Notes under the pieces: generated by a model | Database searches by the model: none | What the model was told of the DNA's origin: nothing | The model's input: only the letters and a program-made list of their open reading frames with translations | NCBI GenBank assembly: GCA_028281285.1 | Contig: JANQKF010000022.1 | Coordinates: 124,001 to 188,000, forward strand | Origin: Cyclobacteriaceae bacterium | GTDB lineage: Bacteria; Bacteroidota; Bacteroidia; Cytophagales; Cyclobacteriaceae | Direction of reading: 5' to 3' | Length of the DNA: 64,000 bases | Program-made: the position numbers and the translations under genes | Part shown: positions 8,106-18,142 of the stretch, piece after piece | Layout of the letters: the number at the start of each line of letters is the position of its first letter | How positions within the stretch are numbered: position 1 is the stretch's first letter

Positions 8106-10085
8106 CTAGTAGGCTAAAAGTTCCTTGAGCTTGGTCCGGAATCTTTCCTTAGGCAGGAAATTGGCCTCTAATTGAGCACTGAACGGAACAGGAGTGTCCA
8201 GACTCGCTTCACGGGAAACAGGTGCATCCAGATGTTCAAAACAATTCTCGCTTATCCAGGCGGCAATTTCTGCACCAATACCTCCAGTCAAAGTGTCTTC
8301 ATGAAGCACCAGCACTTTATTGGTCTTCTTGACGGTCGTTGCAACAGCATCTTTGTCCCAAGGCAGCAATGTTCTCAAGTCGAGAATATCAGCGCTTATT
8401 CCTTCAATTTCTGAAACTATTTCCTTGGCCCAGTGCACTCCCAGACCATAAGTAATTATAGAAATGTCTTCACCTTCGGTGACTAATGAGGCCTTTCCTA
8501 CTTCTACTGTATAGTAGTCGTCAGGTATAGTATCTGCCAACGATCGGTAGAGGAATTTGTGCTCGAAGAACAAATACGGATTGGGGTCTTCAATTGCCGC
8601 ATTCAGAAGTCCTTTGGCATCTTTGGGATTTGACGGGTATACAATCTTAAGTCCTGGGGTGTGGAAAAACCATGCCTCATTCGATTGTGAATGGAAGGGG
8701 CCTGCACCTACTCCGGCTCCAGTAGGCATTCGAACGACAACATCTGCATTCTGCCCCCACCGGTAATGAATTTTAGCCAGGTTGTTCACGATCTGGTTGA
8801 ATCCACAGGTAACAAAGTCGGCAAACTGCATTTCCACCACGGCTTTATGACCATTAATGGAAAGGCCAAGGCCAGTGCCTATTATAGCAGATTCACAAAG
8901 AGGTGTGTTTCTTATTCGGTGTCTCCCAAATTTTTCAACAAAACCCTCAGTGATCTTGAATACACCACCATATTCGGCCACATCTTGGCCCATGATCACT
9001 AAGTTCTGGTATTTGCTCATGCTCTGGTCAAGAGCATCTGATATTGCATCCACAAAACGCTTTTCGGACCGTTTTTCTGTCTTAGGCGTATGAACTGTTT
9101 GTTGATGTGGAAAGAAGAGATCGCTGATCTCCTTTTCTGTTAAGGCATCAGGTTTCGATTCGGCAAAGGCGATCTTCAGCCCTTCCTCTATTTCCTTTTT
9201 AATGCCCTCTCTTATTTTCTCAACCTTCTCTTTGTCCAGTACTTTTTGTCTGAGGAGAAATCTCTCGTAGTTGTCCACTGGATCTTTTTTGCCCCATTGG
9301 TCAAACAGTTCCTGAGGAACGTATTTTGTCCCACTTGCTTCTTCATGTCCCCTCATTCTAAAGGTCATCGCTTCAAGAATCACTGGTTTAGGGTCCTTTC
9401 GAATCTCATTGGCTAACTGGGTAATCGAGGAATGAACTTCCAATAAGTTATTTCCATCCACACGCACAGCTTTAATGCCGTAGCCCGGGCCTTTATCAGT
9501 GAAATTTTTGAATCGAAATTGTTCTTCGCTTGGTGTAGACAGGCCATAGCCGTTGTTTTCAATCACGAAAATCACCGGCAAATCCCATACTGCCGCTACG
9601 TTCAACGCTTCATGAAAATCACCCTCCGAACTTGCCCCGTCTCCAGTAAATACGAGTGTGACCTTTTTATCTTCTCTTAGTTTATTGGCCAAGGCAATCC
9701 CATCTGCCAATGCCATTTGAGGACCGAGATGGGAAATCATCCCGACAATATGGTGCTCCTTAGTTCCAAAATGGAACGACCGATCTCTTCCGTTGGTAAA
9801 TCCACTGGGTTTACCCTGAAATTGGGCAAATAATCTTTCGTAAGGTACATTTCTCCCCGTAAATACTCCAAGATTCCGATGCATTGGGAGGATATACTCG
9901 TCTGTAGCAAGGGCTTGCACCGCACCTACTGAAATCGCTTCCTGACCTATGCCTGAGAACCATTTGCTGATCTTTCCCTGTCTCAAAAGTATGAGCATTT
10001 TCTCTTCAATCAGTCGTGGACTTAATAGTTGCTCATAGAGATTGATGAGTTGTTGATCAGAATAAGATTCTCGCTTAAATCGCAT
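8106..10085 (-). CDS. 2-oxoacid dehydrogenase E1, fused alpha and beta subunits
   Basis: Thiamine-diphosphate-dependent E1 of a branched-chain 2-oxoacid or pyruvate dehydrogenase complex; it decarboxylates the 2-oxoacid and passes the acyl group to lipoyl-E2. I take the ATG at 10085 (659 residues) because the reading frame upstream contains a -7 promoter box. The alpha part (about 1-330) has the TPP motif GDGASSEGDF (148-157) closing with ENN; the beta part (about 340-659) begins KRFVDAISDALDQSM and contains GQDVAEYGG. The fused form is common in Bacteroidota. Substrate (branched-chain versus pyruvate) cannot be decided here. E2 and E3 are not in the window. Confidence 0.9.
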   Translation of the reverse strand: MRFKRESYSDQQLINLYEQLLSPRLIEEKMLILLRQGKISKWFSGIGQEAISVGAVQALATDEYILPMHRNLGVFTGRNVPYERLFAQFQGKPSGFTNGRDRSFHFGTKEHHIVGMISHLGPQMALADGIALANKLREDKKVTLVFTGDGASSEGDFHEALNVAAVWDLPVIFVIENNGYGLSTPSEEQFRFKNFTDKGPGYGIKAVRVDGNNLLEVHSSITQLANEIRKDPKPVILEAMTFRMRGHEEASGTKYVPQELFDQWGKKDPVDNYERFLLRQKVLDKEKVEKIREGIKKEIEEGLKIAFAESKPDALTEKEISDLFFPHQQTVHTPKTEKRSEKRFVDAISDALDQSMSKYQNLVIMGQDVAEYGGVFKITEGFVEKFGRHRIRNTPLCESAIIGTGLGLSINGHKAVVEMQFADFVTCGFNQIVNNLAKIHYRWGQNADVVVRMPTGAGVGAGPFHSQSNEAWFFHTPGLKIVYPSNPKDAKGLLNAAIEDPNPYLFFEHKFLYRSLADTIPDDYYTVEVGKASLVTEGEDISIITYGLGVHWAKEIVSEIEGISADILDLRTLLPWDKDAVATTVKKTNKVLVLHEDTLTGGIGAEIAAWISENCFEHLDAPVSREASLDTPVPFSAQLEANFLPKERFRTKLKELLAY

Positions 10086-10106
10086 AAATAAGGGATGTAG
10101 AGCCGA

Positions 10107-10135
10107 CAAATTTAATGCAATGCGGAAACTGCAAA
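10107..10135 (-). promoter_or_regulatory. Promoter of the E1 gene
   Basis: Minus strand TAAATTTG (10107-10114) matches TAnnTTTG, with TTTG at 10132-10135 after a 17-base spacer, two shorter than ideal. It gives a leader of about 15 bases before the ATG at 10085 and argues against starting the protein at the upstream ATG at 10148. Confidence 0.5.
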
Positions 10136-10154
10136 AATTAATGGGCATAATTTT

Positions 10155-10162
10155 TATTTTTG
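10155..10162 (+). promoter_or_regulatory. -7 box of the M16-ispF-mnmD operon
   Basis: TATTTTTG matches TAnnTTTG and lies 17 bases before the ATG at 10180. No good TTTG is seen at the -33 distance, so only the -7 element is supported. Confidence 0.45.
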
Positions 10163-10179
10163 CCTCCTAGCAAGGTTGA

Positions 10180-11421
10180 ATGGTCAATTTCGAAAACTTT
10201 ACACTCTCTAATGGTCTAAGGGTTTATGTGCACGAAGATCATACGTCTCCTACAGCCGTATTGAACATCCTTTACAATGTAGGATCACGAGACGAAAACC
10301 CGGATAAAACGGGTTTTGCTCACCTTTTTGAACATCTGATGTTCGGGGGTTCTATCAATATTCCGAATTATGATGAACCACTTCAGCGGGTAGGTGGGGA
10401 CAACAACGCATTTACAAGTCCGGACATTACCAATTATTATATTACGTTACCTTCTGTTAATATCGAGACTGCATTTTGGTTAGAGTCTGACCGTATGTTA
10501 AGCCTGTCGTTCGATCCAGAAGTATTGGAAGTTCAGCGAAAGGTAGTAATTGAGGAGTTCAAACAAAGGTATTTGAATCAGCCCTATGGAGATATCTGGC
10601 TCAAACTGAGGCCTCTGGCTTATGAAAAACACCCTTATCAGTGGGCTACCATAGGCAAAGAGATCAGTCATATCGAAAATGCCACGATGGAGGACGTCAA
10701 GGCATTTTTTGCGAAGTACTACACCCCTAACAATGCTGTTATGGTAGTCGCGGGAGACGTGACACTTAATCAGGTGAAAGCGCTATCACAGAAATGGTTC
10801 GAACCTATTCCTCCTGGTGTTTCAGTCTCGAGAAAACTACCTGTCGAACCTCCGCAAAAAGCCAGGAGATTTTTGGAAGTGGAAGCCCATGTGCCTACGG
10901 ATGCACTTTACATGACCTTTCATATGCCAGGTCGATTTGATGAAAATTACCTTCCCACGGATTTGATGAGTGATATGCTGGGTAGGGGTAAATCATCACG
11001 ACTGTACAAACAATTGGTGAGTAATGACAGAATATTTAATTCGTTGAGTGGCTATGTTCTTGGTTCAGTCGATCCGGGTTTATTAGTGGTTACCGGCAAA
11101 TTGGCCGAAGGTCATGGACTTGAAGAAGCAGAGAATCGAATCTGGGAAGTGTTGAATAGTTTTGTAAACCAAGGATTCAGCAATAAAGAACTTGAAAAGG
11201 TAAAGAACAAGGCTGAGTCTACATTGGTTTTCTCGGAGGTGGAATTGCTCAATCGTGCGATGAACCTGGCCTATGCTGCTGTTAATGAAATTCCTGATTA
11301 TGTGAATAAGGAAGTTGATTTGATTCGTGAAGTCGATGCCGAGAATATCAGAGAACAGGCTAAAAATATTTTGACGGTGGAAAACTCAACAGTGATGTAT
11401 TATAAATCCAAAAAGGCATGA
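10180..11421 (+). CDS. M16 family zinc peptidase (insulinase/pitrilysin type)
   Basis: A 413-residue single-unit M16 metallopeptidase. The inverted zinc motif HLFEH is at residues 48-52 (FAHLFEHLMFGG), and the downstream glutamate region is VVIEEFKQRY. It therefore looks like the catalytically active M16B half; family enzymes commonly work with a second, inactive subunit, which is not visible here. No signal peptide. It starts the operon: its stop overlaps the ispF start by four bases (ATGA). Substrate unknown. Confidence 0.9.
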   Translation: MVNFENFTLSNGLRVYVHEDHTSPTAVLNILYNVGSRDENPDKTGFAHLFEHLMFGGSINIPNYDEPLQRVGGDNNAFTSPDITNYYITLPSVNIETAFWLESDRMLSLSFDPEVLEVQRKVVIEEFKQRYLNQPYGDIWLKLRPLAYEKHPYQWATIGKEISHIENATMEDVKAFFAKYYTPNNAVMVVAGDVTLNQVKALSQKWFEPIPPGVSVSRKLPVEPPQKARRFLEVEAHVPTDALYMTFHMPGRFDENYLPTDLMSDMLGRGKSSRLYKQLVSNDRIFNSLSGYVLGSVDPGLLVVTGKLAEGHGLEEAENRIWEVLNSFVNQGFSNKELEKVKNKAESTLVFSEVELLNRAMNLAYAAVNEIPDYVNKEVDLIREVDAENIREQAKNILTVENSTVMYYKSKKA

Positions 11422-11900
11422 AGATAAGAGTTGGCTTTGGTTATGATGTTCATCAGCTTCAGGAAGGAGCTGAGTTTTGGTTAGGAGGGATAAGAATTGA
11501 TCACACTTCCGGTGCGGTTGGTCATTCAGATGCCGATGTACTTATTCATGTAATTTGCGATGCGCTTCTAGGTGCCGCCAACCTTCGTGATATAGGCTAT
11601 CACTTTTCGGACAAGGACCCCGTATTCAAGGGGATAGACAGTAAAATTTTGCTAGAAAGAGTAATCGGATTATTGGACGAAAAAGGCTTTTCAGTAGGTA
11701 ATTTAGATTCGACAATTTGTTTGCAAGAACCAAAGATCAATCCCTATATTCCTGAAATGAAGGCTTGCCTCTCAAAGGTGATGAAGGTAGACCAAGATGA
11801 TATTTCCATTAAGGCGACCACTACTGAGAAACTTGGTTTTGTAGGAACTGGAGCAGGAGTTGCCGCGTTCGCTACCGTACTTATTGAAAAGAGGCCTTGA
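11418..11900 (+). CDS. ispF: 2-C-methyl-D-erythritol 2,4-cyclodiphosphate synthase
   Basis: Fifth enzyme of the MEP isoprenoid pathway: converts CDP-ME 2-phosphate to MEcPP and releases CMP. The length of 160 residues is typical. The zinc-binding D10-x-H12 is in GFGYDVHQL, and GHSDADVLIHVICDALLGAA carries the third histidine. The C-terminal ATTTEKLGFVGTGAGVAAFA block is the CDP-binding signature. Translationally coupled to the M16 gene upstream (ATGA) and mnmD downstream (TTGA). Confidence 0.96.
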   Translation: MKIRVGFGYDVHQLQEGAEFWLGGIRIDHTSGAVGHSDADVLIHVICDALLGAANLRDIGYHFSDKDPVFKGIDSKILLERVIGLLDEKGFSVGNLDSTICLQEPKINPYIPEMKACLSKVMKVDQDDISIKATTTEKLGFVGTGAGVAAFATVLIEKRP

Positions 11901-12574
11901 AAGATGAAATAAAAGTCATAACTACTTCTGACGGCTCGAACTCTCTTTATGTGCCCTCTTTGAATGAGACTTATCATTCTACGCATGGAGCTATCACCGA
12001 ATCCAGACATGTCTTCATAAAAAAGGGGCTTGACTATCTTGTAACGAATGGTTGCGTTAACATTAAAGTATTAGAAGTCGGATTCGGAACTGGGTTGAAC
12101 GCATTACTGACCCTCGAATATTGTCTGAATAACCCCAATATTTTTATTCAGTATGTGACTTTAGAGACTAGACCACTACCTGAGTCAGTTACAGATCAAC
12201 TCAATTATTCTGATATCATCGAAATGGTTGAAGGTGACGAATATCTAAGAAAATTGCATCAATGTAATTGGGGTATCAACCACCGATTACTTAGGAACTT
12301 TGACTTCAAGAAAGAAGAGATAGCCATACAAGAATTTGAACAGGAAACGGATTTTGATTTGGTCTTTTATGATGCCTTCGCGCCTAGCAAACAGCCAGAA
12401 ATGTGGGATCGAGATACATTAGGACACACCTTTACATTGTTGAAAGCTAGGGGAGTTTTGGTGACTTATTGTGCTAGTGGACAGTTCAAAAGAGATATAA
12501 GATCACTTGGCTTTAATCTTGAAACTTTGGACGGTCCTCCTGGTAAGAAGGAAATGGTAAGAGTAACAAAATAA
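11897..12574 (+). CDS. mnmD: MnmD-type tRNA modification methyltransferase
   Basis: A 225-residue SAM-dependent methyltransferase equal to the N-terminal domain of MnmC (DUF752), which turns nm5(s2)U into mnm5(s2)U at the wobble base of some tRNAs. SAM motif LEVGFGTGLNALL; the conserved YDAFAPSKQPEMW and the C-terminal DGPPGKKEMVRV are family marks. The FAD-dependent MnmC2 half is absent, which makes this a stand-alone MnmD. The start is a TTG inside the ispF stop (TTGA overlap); no in-frame ATG exists nearby. Confidence 0.88.
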   Translation: MKDEIKVITTSDGSNSLYVPSLNETYHSTHGAITESRHVFIKKGLDYLVTNGCVNIKVLEVGFGTGLNALLTLEYCLNNPNIFIQYVTLETRPLPESVTDQLNYSDIIEMVEGDEYLRKLHQCNWGINHRLLRNFDFKKEEIAIQEFEQETDFDLVFYDAFAPSKQPEMWDRDTLGHTFTLLKARGVLVTYCASGQFKRDIRSLGFNLETLDGPPGKKEMVRVTK

Positions 12575-12600
12575 AAAAGGGCCTTTAAGGCCCTTTTCCA
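12573..12600. terminator. Bidirectional terminator between mnmD and the giant T9SS protein
   Basis: The stem AAAAGGGCCT / AGGCCCTTTT with a 3-base loop is flanked by A and T runs, so it can serve both converging genes; the mnmD stop is at its left edge and the T9SS gene ends 20 bp to the right. Confidence 0.85.
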
Positions 12601-12619
12601 GTTTAAATTGAATTGATTC

Positions 12620-15600
12620 TTATTCTTCTCTGACAACGCGCTTGACAGCTTTGCCATTTTCAGTACTTACCTCAACCAGGTAGACACCGGCCTTGAGTTC
12701 AGCCATGCTGATTTGATATTCGGCATCGAACTGCGACTTTCTCACTGTTCTGTCTGAAATTGTCACACCGTTTGATGTATGAATCTTAATCCTTACATCA
12801 CCAACCTCTTCATTTGACACTTTTACATTCATTATGTCTTTGACTGGGTTAGGATAGATTGTAACTCCTCTTGCAAATTCATTATTGTTTTCCACAGAGG
12901 TAATAACCGTCTGCTGGTTTGTTTGCACAGTACAGCCATCTATAGTGACATCAACGGTATAGTTACCCGATTCAGTCGCTTCGTGCATCTGATTAGTGGC
13001 ACCATCGATGGGGTTGCTATTAAGATACCATTGGTAGGCATCACCTTGAGTGGCTGTAAGAATTTCAGTTCGGTTAGAGGTTGGTTCCCTGGAGAATGAT
13101 GGCGTATGCGTGGCTCCTGTTTGCACGACATCAACCTTTTCTTCTGTGTCTTCCTGACTGAACACATTGGATACTGTAAGTTTTGGAGAGCTAAATCCAG
13201 GATTGATGTAACTTACCGTATGTGGTCCAGGACCAGTCGCGGTTTGTGGGTTTGCACCCGCTCCAAAATCCCAATCATATTCCTGAATCGTTCCAGTGGA
13301 AGCATCAGTGAAAACCACTTGCTGACCTGAACATCCATTCCCTAGTTCGACAGTGAAGTCGGCCACCGGAGGATCGGCATCAGTCAATGTGATTTGAAAG
13401 TCATCGATGGCTGCTCCTACCTCAACGGTGTTTATATCGGTAGCGAACAGAAACTGGAAAGCTACCTCATTTGGGAATAGGAAGGTGACGTCCGTAGAGA
13501 ACGTCATAAATTCTCCATCTGTGTCATCTCCAAATATCGGTACATTAGCCCCCCATATCGCATCGCTGGCGGTTTCTTCGTTGTACCATCCTTCTTCCAA
13601 ATTGTCGTTGAGTGTGGTCCAGGTTGCACCACGATCAGTAGTGTAACGAATGATAAAACCATCGTATTCTGGTTCAAAATCAAATTTTGCCTTGAACTCC
13701 AGTGTATACAGTTTTGCCTGGTCACCAAAATTGAAAAGTGGGGTGACAAGAACAGCTTCTGAGTTATCCAGATACTCATCCTGATCTATACCGGTAACCC
13801 AGGCTCTTGTGCCGCTGGCTGTGCCATCTTTACCCGTGACAGTGGAAACACCTAGTTCAAATGGTGTTCCTGCAAGATTAATTGCTATGAAGTCATTAAA
13901 ATTCGATTCAAAATCGCCACCATCTGCCAACAAATATGGAACCTCCCGATCCGGTAATATCGATACTGCTCCTACTTGCGTGGCTTCAGCAGGTACGCCA
14001 TTGGCAGTTGCTGTCAGTGTGACGTCATATACCCCTGCATCATTGTATGTATGGGTTGGATTCATATCAGTGGATGTATTTCCATCGCCAAAGTCCCAAT
14101 GGAAAGTGTCAGCTCCATTAGAGGTGTATGTAAATTCAAACTCATCGCCCTGGAACCCCGCAGGTGCACTTACGCTGAATGAAGCTGAAGGTGCTTGTGC
14201 CAGAATCTGAAAATCATCAATCATATAGCCGTCTACATCGTAGCCAACAATCTCACCGCTACCATTGACCAGATTTGGGAACATGCCCACAGCAAATCTG
14301 AACGAAACGTGTGGTTGACCACTCAGGAAATTTAAGTTATACCGACTTTCCTGGGCAGGATTCTGATTGATTGACCACCCCATTTTGTCTATAAAAATTT
14401 CCCTGTTAATTGAAAACTGTAGGTTTGGTCCTTGATTGTACCAATTTTCTGCTCCAGGATCTCCATTTGTGCTTCCGAGGGTTTGCCAGTTAACTCCACC
14501 ATCCACACTATAGTGAACCTGCATTGCTGTGGGTAGATTGGCGAAGCTGGTTTCTCCGGCCATTTGGAAGCTCATAATATATTCGGAATCCCCTGCTGAG
14601 AAATCGAAGGCTGGTGTATACAACCCGAATTGAATATGTTTACCGGGGTTACCAAGGTCTTCATCTAATCTGGTTTTCCAGACTGTAGTTCCTGAGGTAG
14701 GCTCATTCAATGCATTTCCAGGAGTTCCTCTTTCCCAAAGGTTCATGCCATTCATAATTGCAGCGGAGGTAAAGTGTTCCGGATTCGACTCAAAGTCACC
14801 ACCGTCTTCCAAAGTATAGTCTGCCGGTAGTGTTGGAAGTATTGTCACATAATCTGTAAATGTAGCTACATCGGCACCTCCATCAATCGAAAGTGAAACT
14901 GTGTAAGTTCCAGGGGTATCATAAGTATGACTAGGGTTGGCAAGACTTGAAGATCCACCATCTCCGAAATCCCAACTGTAAGAGTCATTGGCAAGCAAAG
15001 AGTTGTCCTCAAAATGAACCGGAAGACCCACATAGCCTACAATCTGATCTGTTTTGAAATCAGCCTTTTTTGTTGTCGCAAAAATATCTGATGAAAACAA
15101 GCCTCTGCCCAATGTGGCAGCAAATACGGTTTGGTCAGCCGGTCGATAGAGGAGGTGATCAATTCGCGTTGAAGCCAATCCCTCGTTGCTTGGTTCCCAA
15201 CCCGGATTGCCCGTAATGTCATTGCTGGTCCAGATACCCATTTGCGTGGCAAGTATCACCTGTTCTCTATTCTCAGGATTGTATAAACCCCACATTACAG
15301 GAATATCCGGTAGATTATCTTCTATATCTCTCCAACTGGTACCACCGTCAGTGGTTTCAAAAACGGATGTTCCTCCGAAATTACTGAAGGTAATTAGCAA
15401 TTGATCATCTGATGCTCCTATGTCTATGCTCCTAAGGTAAGATCCTCGATTTTCGCCTAAATCACCCGTAATGTCGGTTACAGTTGGAACTCCGCCATCG
15501 GCATCATCTACCATGAAAAGCCGTCCTCCAACTTCGGTGTCCTGAATACCTACAAATACTCTATTTGTAGTGTATGGAGAAACTTTGACAGCCGATACTG

Positions 15601-17404
15601 TTCCGTTGAATTCAGGAATGCTTACGTTGGCAACTCCTCCAGGATCATTGGGAATATTCTTAATACGGGTAAGTTGGTTATTGCCGTCAGCGGCATATAA
15701 GATTCCCGCTTCCCAGTCCATATCGGTTGGGTTTATAAAGCGACCGGAGTTACCATCACCCACCAATCTAGTCCATGTAAAACCACCATCGGTTGATAGG
15801 TCATAAACATGTCCTGGAAAGCTGGAAATCATGACACTAGGGTCGCTTGGATTGATAAAGCAAAAAGTGCCATCGCCTCCTCGGGTTCGGAAACCATCAT
15901 TGATACCGGGTTCATCAAACCGAATAGTACCATTATCCTGAGCACCTGCCAACATTACACTGGATCTTACTTCGTTGACAGCAGCCGCATAATAAAACAT
16001 CACGGTTTGCAACCCCCTCACACGTCTTTGCCAATCGGTATCTTGCGAGACAATTCCTGCATTAGCTGCGTAGTCCACTCCTCCATCATTCATTACCACT
16101 AAAGTGTTCGGATGTCCTGGTCTGAAGGTCATGTCATGCGAGTCAGCGTGAGCATAGTCGTCACATTGCCTTCCGTTCCAATAAGAAATCAATTGCCAAT
16201 TCTGTCCTCCATCTCTCGAACGATGATTGTCAATACCTCCTGCAAAAACTATATCTGGATTTTCAGGATGCACTTTTAGGATCAGATCAAAGAAAGCCTG
16301 TCCACGCGTATAATGTTGAGAGCCTTCTGCACAGTTAGATTGTTCACTATAAAGAGGAATTGTTATGTCGGTCCAGGTATCTCCTGCATCCTCTGACTTT
16401 TTAAAATAGGCGATGTCTTGAGTTCCACTGCCTCCCGAGGCAACGGCATAAATCACACTTGGATCGGATGGTGCAGTCGCTACTTCTGTTCTTCGGGCAC
16501 TGGTAGTATTAGGAGGTGTAACCTCCGTCCAGGTTTCCCCGCCATCGGTTGAACGATGAATCGAACCTGATGAACTGACTCCGGTTGTCGCATAAATTGT
16601 TCCATTGGAGGCAATCTCGATATCCCCGAATCTTCCATCGATTTCTTCCACCCAGGAATTTCCACCATCTGCTGATCTATATAGACCAAAAGTGGTGGCA
16701 GCGAATACTATACCTTGTGAATTAACAGCTACCTTTTGAACAAATGCAAAATCAGCGCCTGTGGTACTTGCCAATTGATCCCAGTTATCTCCACCATCAG
16801 AGGATTTCCAAATTCCTGCCCCTCTGATAATACCGGTATATCCCTGGCCGGTTCCCAAGTAGAAAGTCTGGGTATTGCTAGGATCATAGGCCATAGAACT
16901 AACAGCCAAATTGGTCATGATACTAGTTTCTTGTTGCCATATTGCTTCCGGATCCGTAATGTCATCTATATACCAAAGCCCTCCACCAACAGCTCCTGAC
17001 CAGAATTTTTTGGCAGTGTTGTCATTGGGATCAAACATACCTGTTCTAGACCTACCTCCTACAGCGTAAGGGCCTCTTTCAGTCCATGTTACCCCTTGAA
17101 TCGCAGCTTGCTCCGCCACTTGATTGGATTTGTCAAAATACTGTTTCTCAATTCGTCTGTAGGCATTGATCATGCGTTGAGTAGGGACGTAACCAAGCTT
17201 CCGATCGACCATCATCTCAAAGTCATGTTGCATGGCCAGGTGGGGTGAATCTTCATGCTCTCTTTCTCTTTCAGGATTGTCGATAGGAGGTAACTCAATT
17301 GAGGTGAGTCCCTTCTTGCTTAACTCTGGCTCATCATTACCGGGAATGAATACGATAGCCACAACAACAACAAGGCTTAAAAATATTAGCAGACGCTGCT
17401 TCAT
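12620..17404 (-). CDS. Giant T9SS-exported protein: Asp-box propeller, PKD domains, sorting domain
   Basis: A 1594-residue secreted or surface protein. An N-terminal hydrophobic signal (about 1-22) is followed by a long region of Asp-box repeats (SSDGGDNW, SADGGNSW, STDGGETW, SRDGGQNW, STDGGFTW, TTDGGTSW), typical of sialidase/Vps10-like beta-propellers, to about residue 775. PKD domains lie at about 781-845 (FGDGGSS), 1068-1135 (FGDGNTS) and 1344-1421. Two homologous jelly-roll-like blocks, each opening with DGGDFESN, separate them. The last 80 residues form a type A T9SS sorting domain (YPNPVKDIMNV to the Lys/Arg-rich end). No catalytic residues are recognised; an adhesin or glycan-binding role is inference. 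Confidence 0.92.
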   Translation of the reverse strand: MKQRLLIFLSLVVVVAIVFIPGNDEPELSKKGLTSIELPPIDNPEREREHEDSPHLAMQHDFEMMVDRKLGYVPTQRMINAYRRIEKQYFDKSNQVAEQAAIQGVTWTERGPYAVGGRSRTGMFDPNDNTAKKFWSGAVGGGLWYIDDITDPEAIWQQETSIMTNLAVSSMAYDPSNTQTFYLGTGQGYTGIIRGAGIWKSSDGGDNWDQLASTTGADFAFVQKVAVNSQGIVFAATTFGLYRSADGGNSWVEEIDGRFGDIEIASNGTIYATTGVSSSGSIHRSTDGGETWTEVTPPNTTSARRTEVATAPSDPSVIYAVASGGSGTQDIAYFKKSEDAGDTWTDITIPLYSEQSNCAEGSQHYTRGQAFFDLILKVHPENPDIVFAGGIDNHRSRDGGQNWQLISYWNGRQCDDYAHADSHDMTFRPGHPNTLVVMNDGGVDYAANAGIVSQDTDWQRRVRGLQTVMFYYAAAVNEVRSSVMLAGAQDNGTIRFDEPGINDGFRTRGGDGTFCFINPSDPSVMISSFPGHVYDLSTDGGFTWTRLVGDGNSGRFINPTDMDWEAGILYAADGNNQLTRIKNIPNDPGGVANVSIPEFNGTVSAVKVSPYTTNRVFVGIQDTEVGGRLFMVDDADGGVPTVTDITGDLGENRGSYLRSIDIGASDDQLLITFSNFGGTSVFETTDGGTSWRDIEDNLPDIPVMWGLYNPENREQVILATQMGIWTSNDITGNPGWEPSNEGLASTRIDHLLYRPADQTVFAATLGRGLFSSDIFATTKKADFKTDQIVGYVGLPVHFEDNSLLANDSYSWDFGDGGSSSLANPSHTYDTPGTYTVSLSIDGGADVATFTDYVTILPTLPADYTLEDGGDFESNPEHFTSAAIMNGMNLWERGTPGNALNEPTSGTTVWKTRLDEDLGNPGKHIQFGLYTPAFDFSAGDSEYIMSFQMAGETSFANLPTAMQVHYSVDGGVNWQTLGSTNGDPGAENWYNQGPNLQFSINREIFIDKMGWSINQNPAQESRYNLNFLSGQPHVSFRFAVGMFPNLVNGSGEIVGYDVDGYMIDDFQILAQAPSASFSVSAPAGFQGDEFEFTYTSNGADTFHWDFGDGNTSTDMNPTHTYNDAGVYDVTLTATANGVPAEATQVGAVSILPDREVPYLLADGGDFESNFNDFIAINLAGTPFELGVSTVTGKDGTASGTRAWVTGIDQDEYLDNSEAVLVTPLFNFGDQAKLYTLEFKAKFDFEPEYDGFIIRYTTDRGATWTTLNDNLEEGWYNEETASDAIWGANVPIFGDDTDGEFMTFSTDVTFLFPNEVAFQFLFATDINTVEVGAAIDDFQITLTDADPPVADFTVELGNGCSGQQVVFTDASTGTIQEYDWDFGAGANPQTATGPGPHTVSYINPGFSSPKLTVSNVFSQEDTEEKVDVVQTGATHTPSFSREPTSNRTEILTATQGDAYQWYLNSNPIDGATNQMHEATESGNYTVDVTIDGCTVQTNQQTVITSVENNNEFARGVTIYPNPVKDIMNVKVSNEEVGDVRIKIHTSNGVTISDRTVRKSQFDAEYQISMAELKAGVYLVEVSTENGKAVKRVVREE

Positions 17405-17566
17405 TATAAATTTGTTTAGTTCAAGGAATTAATAAATATGGGCGAATCCGTTTGTTATGCAATAATGCCAAGTACCCAGAGTAAATAAGACAACAAACTG
17501 CCTCATTAGCCCTAACCCAGAGAAAGGTCTGGTATCAAAAATAAATCAAATTATTAAAGTACCGCC

Positions 17567-18142
17567 CTAATTTAAAAAATTATATAGTCCATGATGTGTC
17601 AGGCAAAAGTCCAATTGGTGGTCATGTTCCTCTACATAATCAATATTGTCAAGCGGTGGTGTTATTGCTAGTCCCACTTTTTTGGCTCTAGGTGAGCATT
17701 CATTAAGAAAAATGTCATAAAAACCCCCGCCATAGCCAATTCTATTCCCGGCTCGATCAAATGAGATGAGTGGGGTTAGGATTAAATCAATGTTCACGGC
17801 AGTGGTCGCTAAACCATTCTGTGGCTCTGGGATACCGTATTTGTTTCTCTTGAATTGAGTGGAGTTTTCACATTTAAAATGCGTGAGAGACTTGGTCCCA
17901 AAATCACATATCGATGTTACCGGATAGGTGGTGGAAGAGTCAATCAGAAATTTATAGATGGGCCAGGTGTTGACCTCCTTAAATTTTTCAATAGGCAGAA
18001 AAAGATGAACTGAACTGAAATCAGACTCAGAAATAAATTGGAGTACTCTTTTACATACAAGTTCGGAACGGTGTTGATGTTCATCCCGGGTGAGGGTTAG
18101 TCTCTTCTCCAGAAAAAGGTCTCGAAGAACTTTTTTATTCAT
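17567..18142 (-). CDS. 5-formyltetrahydrofolate cyclo-ligase
   Basis: ATP-dependent enzyme that converts 5-formyl-THF to 5,10-methenyl-THF, returning a storage folate to the one-carbon pool. I start at the ATG at 18142 (191 residues, MNKKVLRDLFLEKR), the normal N terminus; longer versions would run back through bshC. Family marks are VHLFLPIEKFKEVNTW and the phosphate-binding RIGYGGGFYD near the C terminus. The ATG overlaps the end of bshC by eight bases, so the two are co-transcribed. Confidence 0.9.
   Translation of the reverse strand: MNKKVLRDLFLEKRLTLTRDEHQHRSELVCKRVLQFISESDFSSVHLFLPIEKFKEVNTWPIYKFLIDSSTTYPVTSICDFGTKSLTHFKCENSTQFKRNKYGIPEPQNGLATTAVNIDLILTPLISFDRAGNRIGYGGGFYDIFLNECSPRAKKVGLAITPPLDNIDYVEEHDHQLDFCLTHHGLYNFLN

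Noticed and set aside
10086-10148. N-terminal extension of the E1 protein to the ATG at 10148
   Set aside because: The extension contains a TAAATTTG promoter box and does not resemble the E1 N terminus.
13407-16102. Several open frames antisense to, or in other frames of, the giant T9SS gene
   Set aside because: They are shadows caused by its repetitive Gly/Asp/Thr-rich coding sequence and have no independent support.
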